Positions 20,601-28,546 of a DNA stretch of 64,000 nucleotides are shown one piece after another. Source of the DNA: Motilimonas cestriensis (GTDB lineage: Bacteria > Pseudomonadota > Gammaproteobacteria > Enterobacterales > CBDFNC01); assembly GCF_021295315.1 (NCBI RefSeq), contig NZ_JAIMJA010000006.1, forward strand, positions 124,001-188,000, written 5' to 3'. Within the stretch, counting starts at the first letter, position 1. Each line of letters begins with the position of its first letter. The notes under the pieces were generated by a model. The model was not told where the DNA came from. It worked only from the letters and a program-made list of their open reading frames with translations, and did not search any database. Position numbers and translations under genes: made by a program.

Positions 20601-20955
20601 TCGCATTAGCTTTAGCGTACCTAAGTACCAAGCGATTGCAGATGGTGCAACGGGCAAAATCAAATTCACTTATAACCTACCGATAACAGGGCCGGTTAAT
20701 TACACAGTGAAAATTGATGGTGTGGAGTATGCCCTTGCCCAAGAGCATCCTGACTTACCATTAGCGGATCTTTGTCGTCCAGAAGGTTTAAGTGTTTATC
20801 CTGATTTTGTGCATCAAGATGGCTGGAAACCTTATAACGCCAAAGGCGAAAAAATGGTTCATAACGGCGCGATTTGGGTACCAAGTTGGGGGCAAGCTAA
20901 TACTGAGCCTTCTGCCAGTGATTCGTCATGGACTAAGGTGTGTACGTTAAAATAA
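17617..20955 (+). CDS. Secreted multidomain GH18 chitinase (chitinase 1)
   Basis: A 1112-residue protein with a Sec signal peptide (cleavage after about residue 31, NAQA). An aromatic-rich chitin-binding module (about 33-90) is followed by three Ig-like modules (about 95-385) with the repeated pattern DxDGxI-xxVxFxIxG. The GH18 barrel (about 395-910) has the motif DGIDIDYE at 553-560 and catalytic Glu560. It cleaves beta-1,4-GlcNAc chains. The C-terminal ~200 residues hold a beta-rich module and a Trp-containing end piece resembling a second binding module. It is closely related over the GH18 region to the next gene, implying duplication. Chitin is the likely substrate. Confidence 0.94.
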   Translation: MRHSTKASLAKGAFALSTLTSACLLAFNAQAANYDCSDIQTWDSSAVYAAKGTLVQDQGSVFENKWYAGSWDKPAVDASPWANWQFKGECGDNTTVNIIPTVALINVGKLTAGQSARFSATANDEDGQISKVDFFINGSLIGSAASAPYQVNWNTVVGPHELSAIAYDDKGAMSQTAIQQIVVDAEPVDNLKPTLSLSGVTDGAELLIGELVALQVVAQDSDGSIANVQVVVNGVSVDLVPAPDNGTSNKVTYLANFEIANGVNSILVKAEDDKGALVEQGLTVNGKEAVNLAPQVSMSLSTTQAQPGDTVTINATASDSDDGLEKVEFLIDGVTIARFTADTVSDFDSGKYTFDFVATKSAKVTVVATDMKGLSKQQSAFLTLNDGVVGNDCRPDGLYQTPGVKVPYCSVYDDQGREKMGADHPRRVIGYFTSWRNKGNVDQDYLVDDIPWENLTHINYAFAHVGKDQGVGLGQAQQDQLARLVERKMQHDVKVLISVGGWAETGGINGPDGREQTGGFYKLTTNMDGSINHAGIAKFAKSSVDFIRKHKIDGIDIDYEYASAMKGAGHPGDFWISDKLRPHLMASYVELMKVMREELDKASAQDGQHYLLTVAAPASGWLLRGMERYEANAYLDYINIMSYDLHGAWNEYVGHNAALYDTGKDGELAQVYAAQQYGKLGYLNTDWAAHYYRGGMPAGRINIGVPYYTRGWEKVSGGEAGLWGKSKGSNCPAGTHGKCGAGAKGLDNLWHDLEKNQEVPAGSNPMWHAKNLQNNMLGSYLETYANSPDYKGDKAEYEKIVGQYEYYYDNQAVAPWLWNPSTQTFLSMEDKASILTKADYVKDQGIGGIMFWELAGDYSCYPYDAQGKRTTVADKSEAACASGNGEYHMGNTMTETIYEEFKSATPYGNKTIEGSIPAQAVDLKVTLDKQRADYPITTDLIIENNAGVAIDDLVEISFDYPTSAPANAVAGNASTVSIVSGHDGDNIGGLKGDFHRISFSVPKYQAIADGATGKIKFTYNLPITGPVNYTVKIDGVEYALAQEHPDLPLADLCRPEGLSVYPDFVHQDGWKPYNAKGEKMVHNGAIWVPSWGQANTEPSASDSSWTKVCTLK

Positions 20956-20978
20956 TGAATGTACTATAACCATGGGTT

Positions 20979-21010
20979 CACGTCGCTTGATTTAAAGCGG
21001 CGTGAGCTCT
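20979..21010 (+). terminator. Possible terminator after chitinase 1
   Basis: CACGTCGCTT (20979-20988) pairs with AAGCGGCGTG (20995-21004), ten base pairs with one G-T, followed a few bases later by CTCTTTT. It is strong in stem but weak in T-run. Confidence 0.55.
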
Positions 21011-21295
21011 CTTTTAAAAGCGATTAAAAAGCTATAGCCATATCTTTTCTGTGGTTAAAAGGCAGAAGGTTAGTGAAATCGGCTTCAAAAAGTGTTTTTA
21101 AAAGTAAATTAATTATCAACTAGGGCTTGCGGTGTAACAATTTCGACTGAAATAAGTGGGATTTGATCACGTTTTGTTTAATTCCATTTCTCCAAATCAA
21201 TTTTTGAACGTATATTAACTGTACTAGTTAGGATAGCTAGCACAGGAAGCAGGACGCGTCCTGCATTAAGATTGATTAGTTTAAGGAAGAACAAG
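21011..21295. promoter_or_regulatory. Upstream region of the second chitinase gene
   Basis: This interval has no gene and no REP unit. Very high expression of the downstream gene is predicted from codon use, so a strong promoter is expected. I could not single out a convincing pair of boxes. AAGGAAG just before 21296 is the ribosome site. Confidence 0.4.
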
Positions 21296-24226
21296 ATGAG
21301 CATTTCTCCTCTTGCGAAGCGTGGTTTTACGCTTAGCACCCTTTCCGCTGCATGTTTAATGGCGTTTAACGCTCAAGCAGCTGATTGTTCAAACCTAGAA
21401 GAGTGGACCGCACAAGGTGTTTTCACTGGCGGTACTCAAGTTCAATTCGACGGTTCTGCTTACCAAGCTAGCTGGTGGACTCAAAACAATAACCCTGCTG
21501 AACGCTCTGGCCCTTGGCAAGAATGGAAACTTCTTGGTCAATGTGAAGGCGTAGTACCAACGGTTGAACCGACCGCAGAGCCGACTCCAGTACCAACAGC
21601 TGAGCCAACGCCAGTACCAACAGCTGAGCCAACGCCAGTACCAACAGCTGAGCCAACGCCAGTACCAACAGCTGAGCCAACGCCAGTACCAACAGCTGAG
21701 CCAACGCCAGTACCAACGGCTGAGCCAACGCCAGTACCAACGGCTGAGCCAACGCCAGTACCAACGGCTGAGCCAACGCCAGTACCAACAGCTGAGCCAA
21801 CGCCAGTACCAACAGTAGAGCCAACATTACCACCAGTAGGCGATGCAAGCTGTAAACCAGCGGGTCTATACCAAACTCCAGGTGTTAACACGCCTTACTG
21901 TACGATTTACGATGCAGACGGCCGTGAAGACATGGGCGCAGATCACCCTCGTCGTATTATCGGTTACTTCACATCATGGCGTAATGGTGCAAACGGTCAA
22001 CCATCATTCCTCGCGTCTGACGTGCCATGGGATAGCCTAACGCACATCAACTACGCATTTGCGCACATCAATAAGCAAGGTGAAGTTTCTGTTGGTGACG
22101 TAAACGATCCAAACAACCCAGCTACAGGTATGACATGGGACGGCGCTGAAAATGCGATGGACCCATCTCTACCATACAAAGGTCACTTCAACCTACTAAA
22201 CCAATACGCTAAAAAGCATGACGTTAAACTGCTTCTATCTGTTGGTGGTTGGGCTGAAACAGGCGCACACTTTGATGATAAAGGCCGTTACATGGATGGC
22301 GGTTTCTACAGCCTAACTATCAAGCCTGACGGTTCTATCAACCACGAAGCGATTGCTAAATTTGCTAAATCGGCTGCTAAATTCGTAGACACTTACGACT
22401 TTGACGGTATCGATATCGATTACGAATACCCATCATCTATGTCAGATGCGGGTCACCCTGAAGACTGGTCTATTTCTAACCAACACCGTGGCAAGCTATG
22501 GGGCGGTTACATGGCGCTGATGGAAGCGTTACGTGCTGAACTAGACAAGCAAGGTGAAAAAGACGCACAACATTACATGTTGACGATTGCATCACCATCT
22601 TCTGGTTACCTACTACGTGGTTTTGAAGGCTTCCAAGCACTTAAATACCTAGATTATGTAAACATCATGTCTTACGACTTACACGGCGCATGGAACCACT
22701 TTGTTGGTCACAACGCGGCGCTGTACGACAATGGCGTAGATAACGAAATCGCAGATGCAGGTATCTACTCAGGCAACGATGCGAAATACTACAACAGCCA
22801 AGGTTACTTAAACATTGACTGGTCTTACAAGTACTTCCGTAATGCGCTAGCTGGCGGCCGTATTAACATCGGTCTACCATACTACACACGTGGTTGGCAG
22901 CAAGTTCAAGGTGGTACTAACGGTTACAATGGTCTAGCAGCACTTGCTAACCAAAAAGAATGTTACTTAGGTACCGGTGGTAACTTAGGTCCTGACGCGC
23001 TAAGTCCTAAAGCGGGCGCGCCATGTGGTTTAGGTGCTCAAGGTATTGAGAACTTATGGTACGACTTAGGTCCAGATGGCAAAGAAATGTTTGCGGGTGT
23101 AAACCCAATCTGGCACGTAGAAAACTTAAAACAAGGTCTACCAACGCCGTACGTAAGCATTTACGGTCACGATACTAGCAAGCCTGAAGGCCAAGCTTCT
23201 GGTAACTACGTTGAGCATTACGACGAAGTTGCACAAGCTTCTTGGTTATGGAACGAAGAGAAAGGTGTATTCCTTTCTACTGAAAACATGAAGTCTTACC
23301 AAGCTAAGGTTCAATACGCAATTGACCAAGGCGCGGGTGGTATCATGTTCTGGGAAATGGCGGGTGACTACTCAACGCCTGAGCAAAACGGTCTAGGTCA
23401 CTACTACTTCGGTAGCACCCTAACTGACAAAGCTTACGAAATGATCAAAACTGCTGCGCCTTACGGCATCGAAGCAGGTGATGAGAACTTCCCAGCAGCA
23501 ACTGAAACAGTTGACGTAGATGTGGATTTAGTGGGTTACTTACCAAAAGGTGAAGATAACTACCCAATCCAAATCGCTCTGAAACTAACTAACAACTCGA
23601 ACGTTGACCTATCTGGTGCGAAAATTGCGTTTAACGCATCACCAGCAGTGCCAATGAACGCACAAATTAGCGATACGCTTAAGCCATACGCTGTTCCAGC
23701 TGGCCCAGGTATCACTAACCTAGTTGATATGTACTCAGGTGCTAAATGGTCTGTTGAGAAAATCGCAACATCTGGTCTAACTCCGGGTAACGCGGGTGGT
23801 CTATCTGACGACTTCCACCGTTTCGCCGTACAGCTTAAAGCTGAAGGTTGGGGCTCGGTAGAATGGAAACCAGGTCAAACAATTGACGTGGCAATGCGTA
23901 TCTACATGCCAATGCCTGTACCAACTAACTTCACATTTGAAGTGGGTGGTAAAACATACGGTCGTACAGCTGAGCAACCAAATGTTCCAGTAGCAGGCGG
24001 TGATAACGGTACTACACCAACACCATCAGGTGAGCCTACTCCAGCACCATCTGGTGAGCCAACTGTACCAAGCGATGTAACACCATTCGTTCCTGGTACT
24101 GCAGTTAAAAACGGCGCAGTAGTAAGTTACAACGGTGCTTGTTACCAAGCTAAAAACAACCCAGGTGCATGGGAAACACCAGCAGCCGGTGGTAACTGGT
24201 TCTGGGACGTGGTTACTTGTCCTTAA
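21296..24226 (+). CDS. Secreted GH18 chitinase with Pro-Thr repeat linker (chitinase 2)
   Basis: From the ATG at 21296 (after AAGGAAG) the protein has 976 residues. It has a signal peptide ending near NAQAA (28-29), an N-terminal CBM5/12-like module with Trp pairs (about 30-85) and a Pro/Thr/Glu linker of ten TPVPTAEP-type repeats (about 90-180). A GH18 barrel (about 190-720) has DGIDIDYE at 370-377 (catalytic Glu377), then a beta-rich module. A second short linker (SGEPTPAPSGEP) precedes a C-terminal CBM5/12 ending NWFWDVVTCP. Codon use is as biased as in groEL, suggesting very strong expression. The flexible linkers and two binding modules fit attack on solid chitin. Confidence 0.95.
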   Translation: MSISPLAKRGFTLSTLSAACLMAFNAQAADCSNLEEWTAQGVFTGGTQVQFDGSAYQASWWTQNNNPAERSGPWQEWKLLGQCEGVVPTVEPTAEPTPVPTAEPTPVPTAEPTPVPTAEPTPVPTAEPTPVPTAEPTPVPTAEPTPVPTAEPTPVPTAEPTPVPTAEPTPVPTVEPTLPPVGDASCKPAGLYQTPGVNTPYCTIYDADGREDMGADHPRRIIGYFTSWRNGANGQPSFLASDVPWDSLTHINYAFAHINKQGEVSVGDVNDPNNPATGMTWDGAENAMDPSLPYKGHFNLLNQYAKKHDVKLLLSVGGWAETGAHFDDKGRYMDGGFYSLTIKPDGSINHEAIAKFAKSAAKFVDTYDFDGIDIDYEYPSSMSDAGHPEDWSISNQHRGKLWGGYMALMEALRAELDKQGEKDAQHYMLTIASPSSGYLLRGFEGFQALKYLDYVNIMSYDLHGAWNHFVGHNAALYDNGVDNEIADAGIYSGNDAKYYNSQGYLNIDWSYKYFRNALAGGRINIGLPYYTRGWQQVQGGTNGYNGLAALANQKECYLGTGGNLGPDALSPKAGAPCGLGAQGIENLWYDLGPDGKEMFAGVNPIWHVENLKQGLPTPYVSIYGHDTSKPEGQASGNYVEHYDEVAQASWLWNEEKGVFLSTENMKSYQAKVQYAIDQGAGGIMFWEMAGDYSTPEQNGLGHYYFGSTLTDKAYEMIKTAAPYGIEAGDENFPAATETVDVDVDLVGYLPKGEDNYPIQIALKLTNNSNVDLSGAKIAFNASPAVPMNAQISDTLKPYAVPAGPGITNLVDMYSGAKWSVEKIATSGLTPGNAGGLSDDFHRFAVQLKAEGWGSVEWKPGQTIDVAMRIYMPMPVPTNFTFEVGGKTYGRTAEQPNVPVAGGDNGTTPTPSGEPTPAPSGEPTVPSDVTPFVPGTAVKNGAVVSYNGACYQAKNNPGAWETPAAGGNWFWDVVTCP
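21566..21830 (+). repeat. 24-bp tandem repeat coding a Pro-Thr-Glu linker
   Basis: Ten copies of a 24-bp unit (GAGCCAACGCCAGTACCAAC plus a GCT-type end) encode TPVPTAEP. Three adjacent middle copies have CGG where the others have CAG in the last part, which points to recent local copy-number change. Because 24 is divisible by 3, several frames on both strands stay open here; those are not genes. Confidence 0.95.
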
Positions 24227-24276
24227 TAGGCAACTAAACACAAATGACATAGCATGCTAATTAAAGCATGAAGCAG

Positions 24277-24304
24277 AAAGGCCAACGTAAGTTGGCCTTT
24301 TTTT
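24277..24304 (+). terminator. Intrinsic terminator of chitinase 2
   Basis: AAAGGCCAAC and GTTGGCCTTT form a perfect 10-bp stem around GTAA, followed by TTTT. Confidence 0.92.
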
Positions 24305-24322
24305 GTGGCCTAAAAATTAATC

Positions 24323-24347
24323 GTAGGAGCTGAGCTTGCTCAGCGAA
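24323..24347 (+). repeat. REP unit
   Basis: Head GTAGGA, stem GCTGAGC, loop TT, stem GCTCAGC, tail GAA; perfect pairing. It lies between the chitinase 2 terminator and wecC. Confidence 0.85.
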
Positions 24348-24440
24348 TAACACACTCTGTTTGAAAATTGCGACTAAACTGAACGTTAGGCAAATAAGCT
24401 GTATGCCAATAACTCATTTAGGCTGCAAAGGGATTTGATT

Positions 24441-25679
24441 ATGTCGATAAAAAGAGTGTGCATCGTTGGTTTAGGCTATATAGGTTTACCGACTGCGGCA
24501 GTAATAGCTTCAAGAGGCTTAGAGGTGATAGGGCTCGACGTAAACCAACATTCCGTGGATACTATCAATGCTGGCAATATTTATATCGCTGAGCCCGATC
24601 TCGATATTATTGTGCGTGGCGTGGTCAGCACAGGTAACTTACGAGCTACCACAGAAGCAGAGCCTGCTGATGTATTCATGATTGCCGTCCCCACACCTTT
24701 CACCAAAGGGCATCAGCCCGATCTTTCCTTTATTAAACAAGCTGCAGAAGAAATTGCTCCGGTTTTAGCGCTGGGCAATCTAGTGATCTTGGAATCCACT
24801 TCACCGGTAGGCACTACAGAAAAACTAGCCAATTGGCTAAAAGAATTGCGGCCTGATTTAACATTTCCACAAGATCAAGGTGAACTAGCCGATATCAACG
24901 TGGCCCATTGCCCCGAGCGCGTGTTACCCGGCTATATATTGCAAGAGCTAGTATCAAATGATCGCGTGATTGGCGGTCTATCGAAAACCTGCGCCGAAAA
25001 AGCCATGGCGCTATACAAAGTGTTTGTCCGCGGTGAATGTATTCTAACTACAGCAAGAACCGCTGAAATGGCCAAGTTAACCGAAAACTCATTTCGCGAC
25101 GTTAACATCGCTTTCGCTAACGAATTATCAGTGATTTGCGACAAACTAAAAATCAACGTTTGGGAATTGATCCGCCTTGCTAACCGCCACCCTCGGGTAA
25201 ATATATTAAAACCTGGCCCCGGTGTCGGCGGCCATTGTATCGCGGTAGACCCTTGGTTTATTGTCGATAGTTGCCCAGAAGAAGCCAAGCTGATTCGTCA
25301 GGCGCGTGAAACTAATGATGCTAAGCCTTTCTATGTCCTTGATAAAATTTGTGCCGCAGCCGATGAGTTTAAGCGGCCGATTATAGCTTGCTTGGGCATT
25401 ACCTTTAAGCCAGATATAGACGACATTCGCGAAAGTCCGGCACTGCACATAGTAGAAGAATTAGCAGCGAGACAAGTAGGGCAGGTATTAGTGGTAGAGC
25501 CAAACCTAAAACATGTGCCAAAAGAATTAGTCGAGGCCGGGTTAGAGTTTTGCAGTTTAGAAGCGGCATTTGAACAAGCTAATGTCATCGCGGTGCTGGT
25601 TGATCACAAAGAATTTCGTGAAACAGATAAGTCGGAATTTGCTAGTAAAGTAGTTATCGATACGCGGGGGATTTTCTAG
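24441..25679 (+). CDS. wecC: UDP-N-acetyl-D-mannosamine dehydrogenase
   Basis: A 412-residue nucleotide-sugar dehydrogenase with the NAD site GLGYIGLPTAAVIASRG, the family stretches ESTSPVGTTEK and AHCPERVLPGY, and the catalytic cysteine in GVGGHCIAVDPWF. These details match WecC more than Ugd. It oxidises UDP-ManNAc to UDP-ManNAcA, using the product of WecB encoded at 27.3 kb. The ATG at 24441 follows AAGGGA; a TTG two codons earlier is less likely. It opens the polysaccharide locus and is separated from wecB by an inverted gene. Confidence 0.93.
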   Translation: MSIKRVCIVGLGYIGLPTAAVIASRGLEVIGLDVNQHSVDTINAGNIYIAEPDLDIIVRGVVSTGNLRATTEAEPADVFMIAVPTPFTKGHQPDLSFIKQAAEEIAPVLALGNLVILESTSPVGTTEKLANWLKELRPDLTFPQDQGELADINVAHCPERVLPGYILQELVSNDRVIGGLSKTCAEKAMALYKVFVRGECILTTARTAEMAKLTENSFRDVNIAFANELSVICDKLKINVWELIRLANRHPRVNILKPGPGVGGHCIAVDPWFIVDSCPEEAKLIRQARETNDAKPFYVLDKICAAADEFKRPIIACLGITFKPDIDDIRESPALHIVEELAARQVGQVLVVEPNLKHVPKELVEAGLEFCSLEAAFEQANVIAVLVDHKEFRETDKSEFASKVVIDTRGIF

Positions 25680-25693
25680 CTAGTTAACCTGTT

Positions 25694-25725
25694 AAGTGAT
25701 TGGGCCGACCATCAGCCCAATCACT
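25694..25725. terminator. Bidirectional hairpin between wecC and the inverted beta-roll gene
   Basis: AAGTGATTGGGC and GCCCAATCACTT form a perfect 12-bp stem around an 8-nt loop between two convergent genes. The T-run after it is weak on both strands, but position and stability suit a shared terminator. Confidence 0.65.
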
Positions 25726-25756
25726 TTCAAAGCATACTATTTCAAGTTAAGTTAAC

Positions 25757-26830
25757 TTAAAAAACAGCACTTAAATCTAAATCAGTCCAAACAGTTTTTT
25801 GCTGACCATCTAGTTGATAAACATAAGCTTGAAGTTCAGCTGTATTGGCGCCAGCTTGACTTAAAATATTAAGATGAGCCGCAGTTAGCTCAGTAATTTC
25901 ACCTGTTTCAACACGTTGCCAACCGCCAGTAATCTCTAACGTATCGCCCGTATTATTTCCAAGTGCTGCAACAAAAACATCATCAACACTATTTAGAGAA
26001 ACGCTGACGTTATCAACCAATGCTTCGCTACCAACAACCGCCTCAAAACCCGCTACATTGCCTGCTAATTCAACATCACTATGGCCAAGCTGGGTCACTA
26101 GTGCATCAAATCCTTTACCACCTTGAACTAAGGCATCCGTGGCATCAAACAACACCGTATCATTACCATTGCCAGCTTGAATGGTATCAACACCTTCACC
26201 GCCATTGATCACATCATCACCTTGAGAAGCAATAATTGTATCATCGCCGTCGCCAAGCAATATATTTCTAAATGTTTGATTCACATTAGCTTGCGCATCT
26301 ACAAGAGATAGATCTACTTGGTCGTCTCCTTTACCCATATCAATATTGAAGGCGGTGAACTTTGAGTTTTGTAAATTGTCTAAAGTCAGTCTGTCATTGC
26401 CGGCATAGGTATTGATTGCGTACTGGTTAGTCCAACCTGCGTCATTTGTAAAAATTGAGAGATGTACGGTATCGTCACCTGAGCCAGTGTCAATTTCGCC
26501 ACGCTTGCAATGAGTCACTTGAACGGTTAACCCGTTAGTGCTGTCTTGCGCATTGATGTCAACATCAACAAAGTTATGTACCAATATGTTTTTATCACTG
26601 GCATCAATTTTAATTTCTTTTGTACCGCGGTCATTCCATTGCACAAAAGAGGTCGCGTTAACGCCGTAATAATCATTTATTACTAGGGCATTTAACGTAC
26701 CGCCTTGGTAATTTTCATTAGCGTAGTATATCTCACCTTCTTGAATTACTTTTGCAGCGTTAGACTCGTTCAAATTAGTTGCAGAGCCAGCCGAATTCAA
26801 GTTAGTTGTACCGATATAAACATTTTCCAT
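25757..26830 (-). CDS. RTX-like beta-roll protein, probable type I secretion substrate (paralogue A)
   Basis: From the ATG at 26830 (after AAAGGAAT) the protein has 357 residues, acidic and rich in Asn, Asp and Gly, with no Sec signal. The central part has calcium-binding-type motifs such as GSGDDTV, GKGDDQV, GDGDDTII, INGGEGVDTIQAGNGND and VQGGKGFDALV. The end KTVWTDLDLSAVF has acidic residues followed by hydrophobic ones, as in type I secretion signals. It is clearly homologous over its whole length to the protein at 42222-43238, next to which a type I exporter is encoded. It lies inverted between wecC and wecB. A matrix or surface role is inferred; no catalytic motif is seen. Confidence 0.8.
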   Translation of the reverse strand: MENVYIGTTNLNSAGSATNLNESNAAKVIQEGEIYYANENYQGGTLNALVINDYYGVNATSFVQWNDRGTKEIKIDASDKNILVHNFVDVDINAQDSTNGLTVQVTHCKRGEIDTGSGDDTVHLSIFTNDAGWTNQYAINTYAGNDRLTLDNLQNSKFTAFNIDMGKGDDQVDLSLVDAQANVNQTFRNILLGDGDDTIIASQGDDVINGGEGVDTIQAGNGNDTVLFDATDALVQGGKGFDALVTQLGHSDVELAGNVAGFEAVVGSEALVDNVSVSLNSVDDVFVAALGNNTGDTLEITGGWQRVETGEITELTAAHLNILSQAGANTAELQAYVYQLDGQQKTVWTDLDLSAVF

Positions 26831-27327
26831 AAACCATTCCTTTAGGTTAAGTGATGCAACGGGCGCGAGTCTGACCAACAAAATAGCAGGTTGCAAATGA
26901 AATTATTAAAATAAGCAAAAGGTATGAGAATTTTTTTCAGTGATAGATATCTCATTTATGAATATTCTATAAAGCAGGAAATCTTATGGTGTTGATAGAT
27001 AATAATTTTATTCTTATCTGTGAATGTTTTTATTGTGAGAGCAGGCTTTGTAAGGTTTGTAAGACTAATTCCATACTGAGACAGTAATAAAAAATCAGAT
27101 TTAAACTTGATAAAATGTACACAATCAATACAATGTGCCGGCACATAAATTAGATCAAGCTCTCATTTTTATAATCAAAATCAGTCTCACGCAAGGATGT
27201 GTGAAGCGACTCTGTTGACGCAGTCCTCGTTCCAGCCTAGAGACAATAAAAGCAATGTAGCAAAAATAATCACTTAGTGAATATTGAGCTAATTTCAGCG
27301 CTTAAATCTTCGGTAAGGAATGAGTTA
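26831..27327. promoter_or_regulatory. Divergent promoter region with a 14-bp perfect palindrome
   Basis: This AT-rich 497-bp gap lies between the inverted beta-roll gene and wecB. ATGTGCCGGCACAT at 27133-27146 is a perfect palindrome in otherwise AT-rich DNA and looks like a protein-binding site. No JUMPStart/ops sequence (GGCGGTAGCGT) and no GEMM riboswitch were found here. A short stem TGCAAC/GTTGCA (26855-26860 with 26890-26895) sits just before the beta-roll gene. Confidence 0.4.
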
Positions 27328-28467
27328 ATGATAAAAATTCTATCTGTATTTGGTACTCGACCAGAAGCGATCAAAATGGCACCTTTGGTGCACGCTCTCG
27401 CGAATGAAAAAAACATTGAGGCGCGCGTCTGTGTTACTGCCCAGCACCGAGAAATGTTAGATCAAGTGCTCAGCCTGTTCGAGATTCAGCCAGACTACGA
27501 TTTAAACATCATGTCTCCAGGGCAAACCCTAACGGAAGTTACAACTCATATTTTGACCGCACTTAAACCCGTGCTGGAAGATTTTAAACCTGACTTAGTG
27601 CTAGTACACGGCGATACCACGACCACCTTTTCGACCGCGTTAGCCGCCTTTTACCAACAAATAGCCATTGGTCATGTTGAAGCAGGCCTGCGCACTGGCA
27701 ATCTTTACTCTCCTTGGCCAGAAGAAGCTAATCGCTCATTAACCGGCGTGCTAACCGCACTGCATTTCGCCCCCACTGAACAAGCGCAACAAAACTTAGT
27801 CACAGAGAATATCAATGAAGATAAAATTGATATTACAGGCAATACCGTTGTTGATGCGCTATTAATGGTGCAACAAAAGCTGGCGAGTAATACTGAATTA
27901 TCCAGCCGCCTAGCAGCAACATTCCCAATGTTAGATGAGAGTAAAAAACTTATTTTAGTCACAGGGCATAGACGTGAAAGCTTTGGCGACGGTTTTGAGC
28001 GAATTTGTTTAGCGTTAGCAGAGATAGCCAAAGCGCATCCAGACGTGCAAATTTTGTATCCGATGCACCTAAACCCTCAAGTGCGTGAACCCGTGCAGCG
28101 TATTTTATCCGGTATAGATAATGTGCTTTTAATCGAGCCACAAGAGTATCTACCATTTGTTTATTTGATGACACGTGCTCATCTCATTTTAACGGATTCT
28201 GGCGGCATTCAAGAAGAAGCGCCGTCGCTAGGTAAACCAGTATTGGTGATGCGCGACACAACGGAAAGACCTGAAGCGGTTACTGCGGGCACGGTTAAAC
28301 TAGTGGGCACCAACACCCAAGTGATGATTGATGCGGTTAACCTATTGTTAACAGATCAAGACGAGTATCAAGCCATGTCGCTAGCTCATAACCCTTATGG
28401 CGACGGTAAAGCCTGTGAGCGAATTATTGATTCAATAAAACAGCATTTTGCGTCGCGTTTGTCATAA
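27328..28467 (+). CDS. wecB: UDP-N-acetylglucosamine 2-epimerase (non-hydrolysing)
   Basis: The ATG at 27328, after AAGGAATG, gives 379 residues (E. coli WecB 376). Conserved blocks are [66 protein letters not shown] and [20 protein letters not shown]. It converts UDP-GlcNAc to UDP-ManNAc, the substrate for WecC. It starts the main plus-strand run of polysaccharide genes. An upstream GTG at 27277 is also in frame but has no ribosome site. Confidence 0.96.
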   Translation: MIKILSVFGTRPEAIKMAPLVHALANEKNIEARVCVTAQHREMLDQVLSLFEIQPDYDLNIMSPGQTLTEVTTHILTALKPVLEDFKPDLVLVHGDTTTTFSTALAAFYQQIAIGHVEAGLRTGNLYSPWPEEANRSLTGVLTALHFAPTEQAQQNLVTENINEDKIDITGNTVVDALLMVQQKLASNTELSSRLAATFPMLDESKKLILVTGHRRESFGDGFERICLALAEIAKAHPDVQILYPMHLNPQVREPVQRILSGIDNVLLIEPQEYLPFVYLMTRAHLILTDSGGIQEEAPSLGKPVLVMRDTTERPEAVTAGTVKLVGTNTQVMIDAVNLLLTDQDEYQAMSLAHNPYGDGKACERIIDSIKQHFASRLS

Positions 28468-28546
28468 AACCGCATCGCAGTTCAAATATGATGGCGTAAA
28501 TCAGCCATAAATAGATTTTAATTTAAGAAATGACGGTAATAAAAAC

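Noticed and set aside
20956-21295. Search for a c-di-GMP or other riboswitch before chitinase 2
   Set aside because: No GEMM, or other leader pattern that I know, could be read in this stretch.
21566-21830. Regular repeats that might look like a CRISPR array
   Set aside because: Units are directly adjacent with no spacers and are in frame inside a chitinase.
21468-21891. Long open frames on the minus strand and in a second plus frame through the chitinase 2 linker
   Set aside because: They are by-products of the 24-bp repeat, whose length is a multiple of three; they lack ribosome sites and overlap a clear gene.
26849-26899. TGCAAC/GTTGCA hairpin in the leader of paralogue A as a possible second GEMM riboswitch
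   Set aside because: The GGGACG strand, GNRA-capped P2 and AGCCGGGTT strand are all missing.
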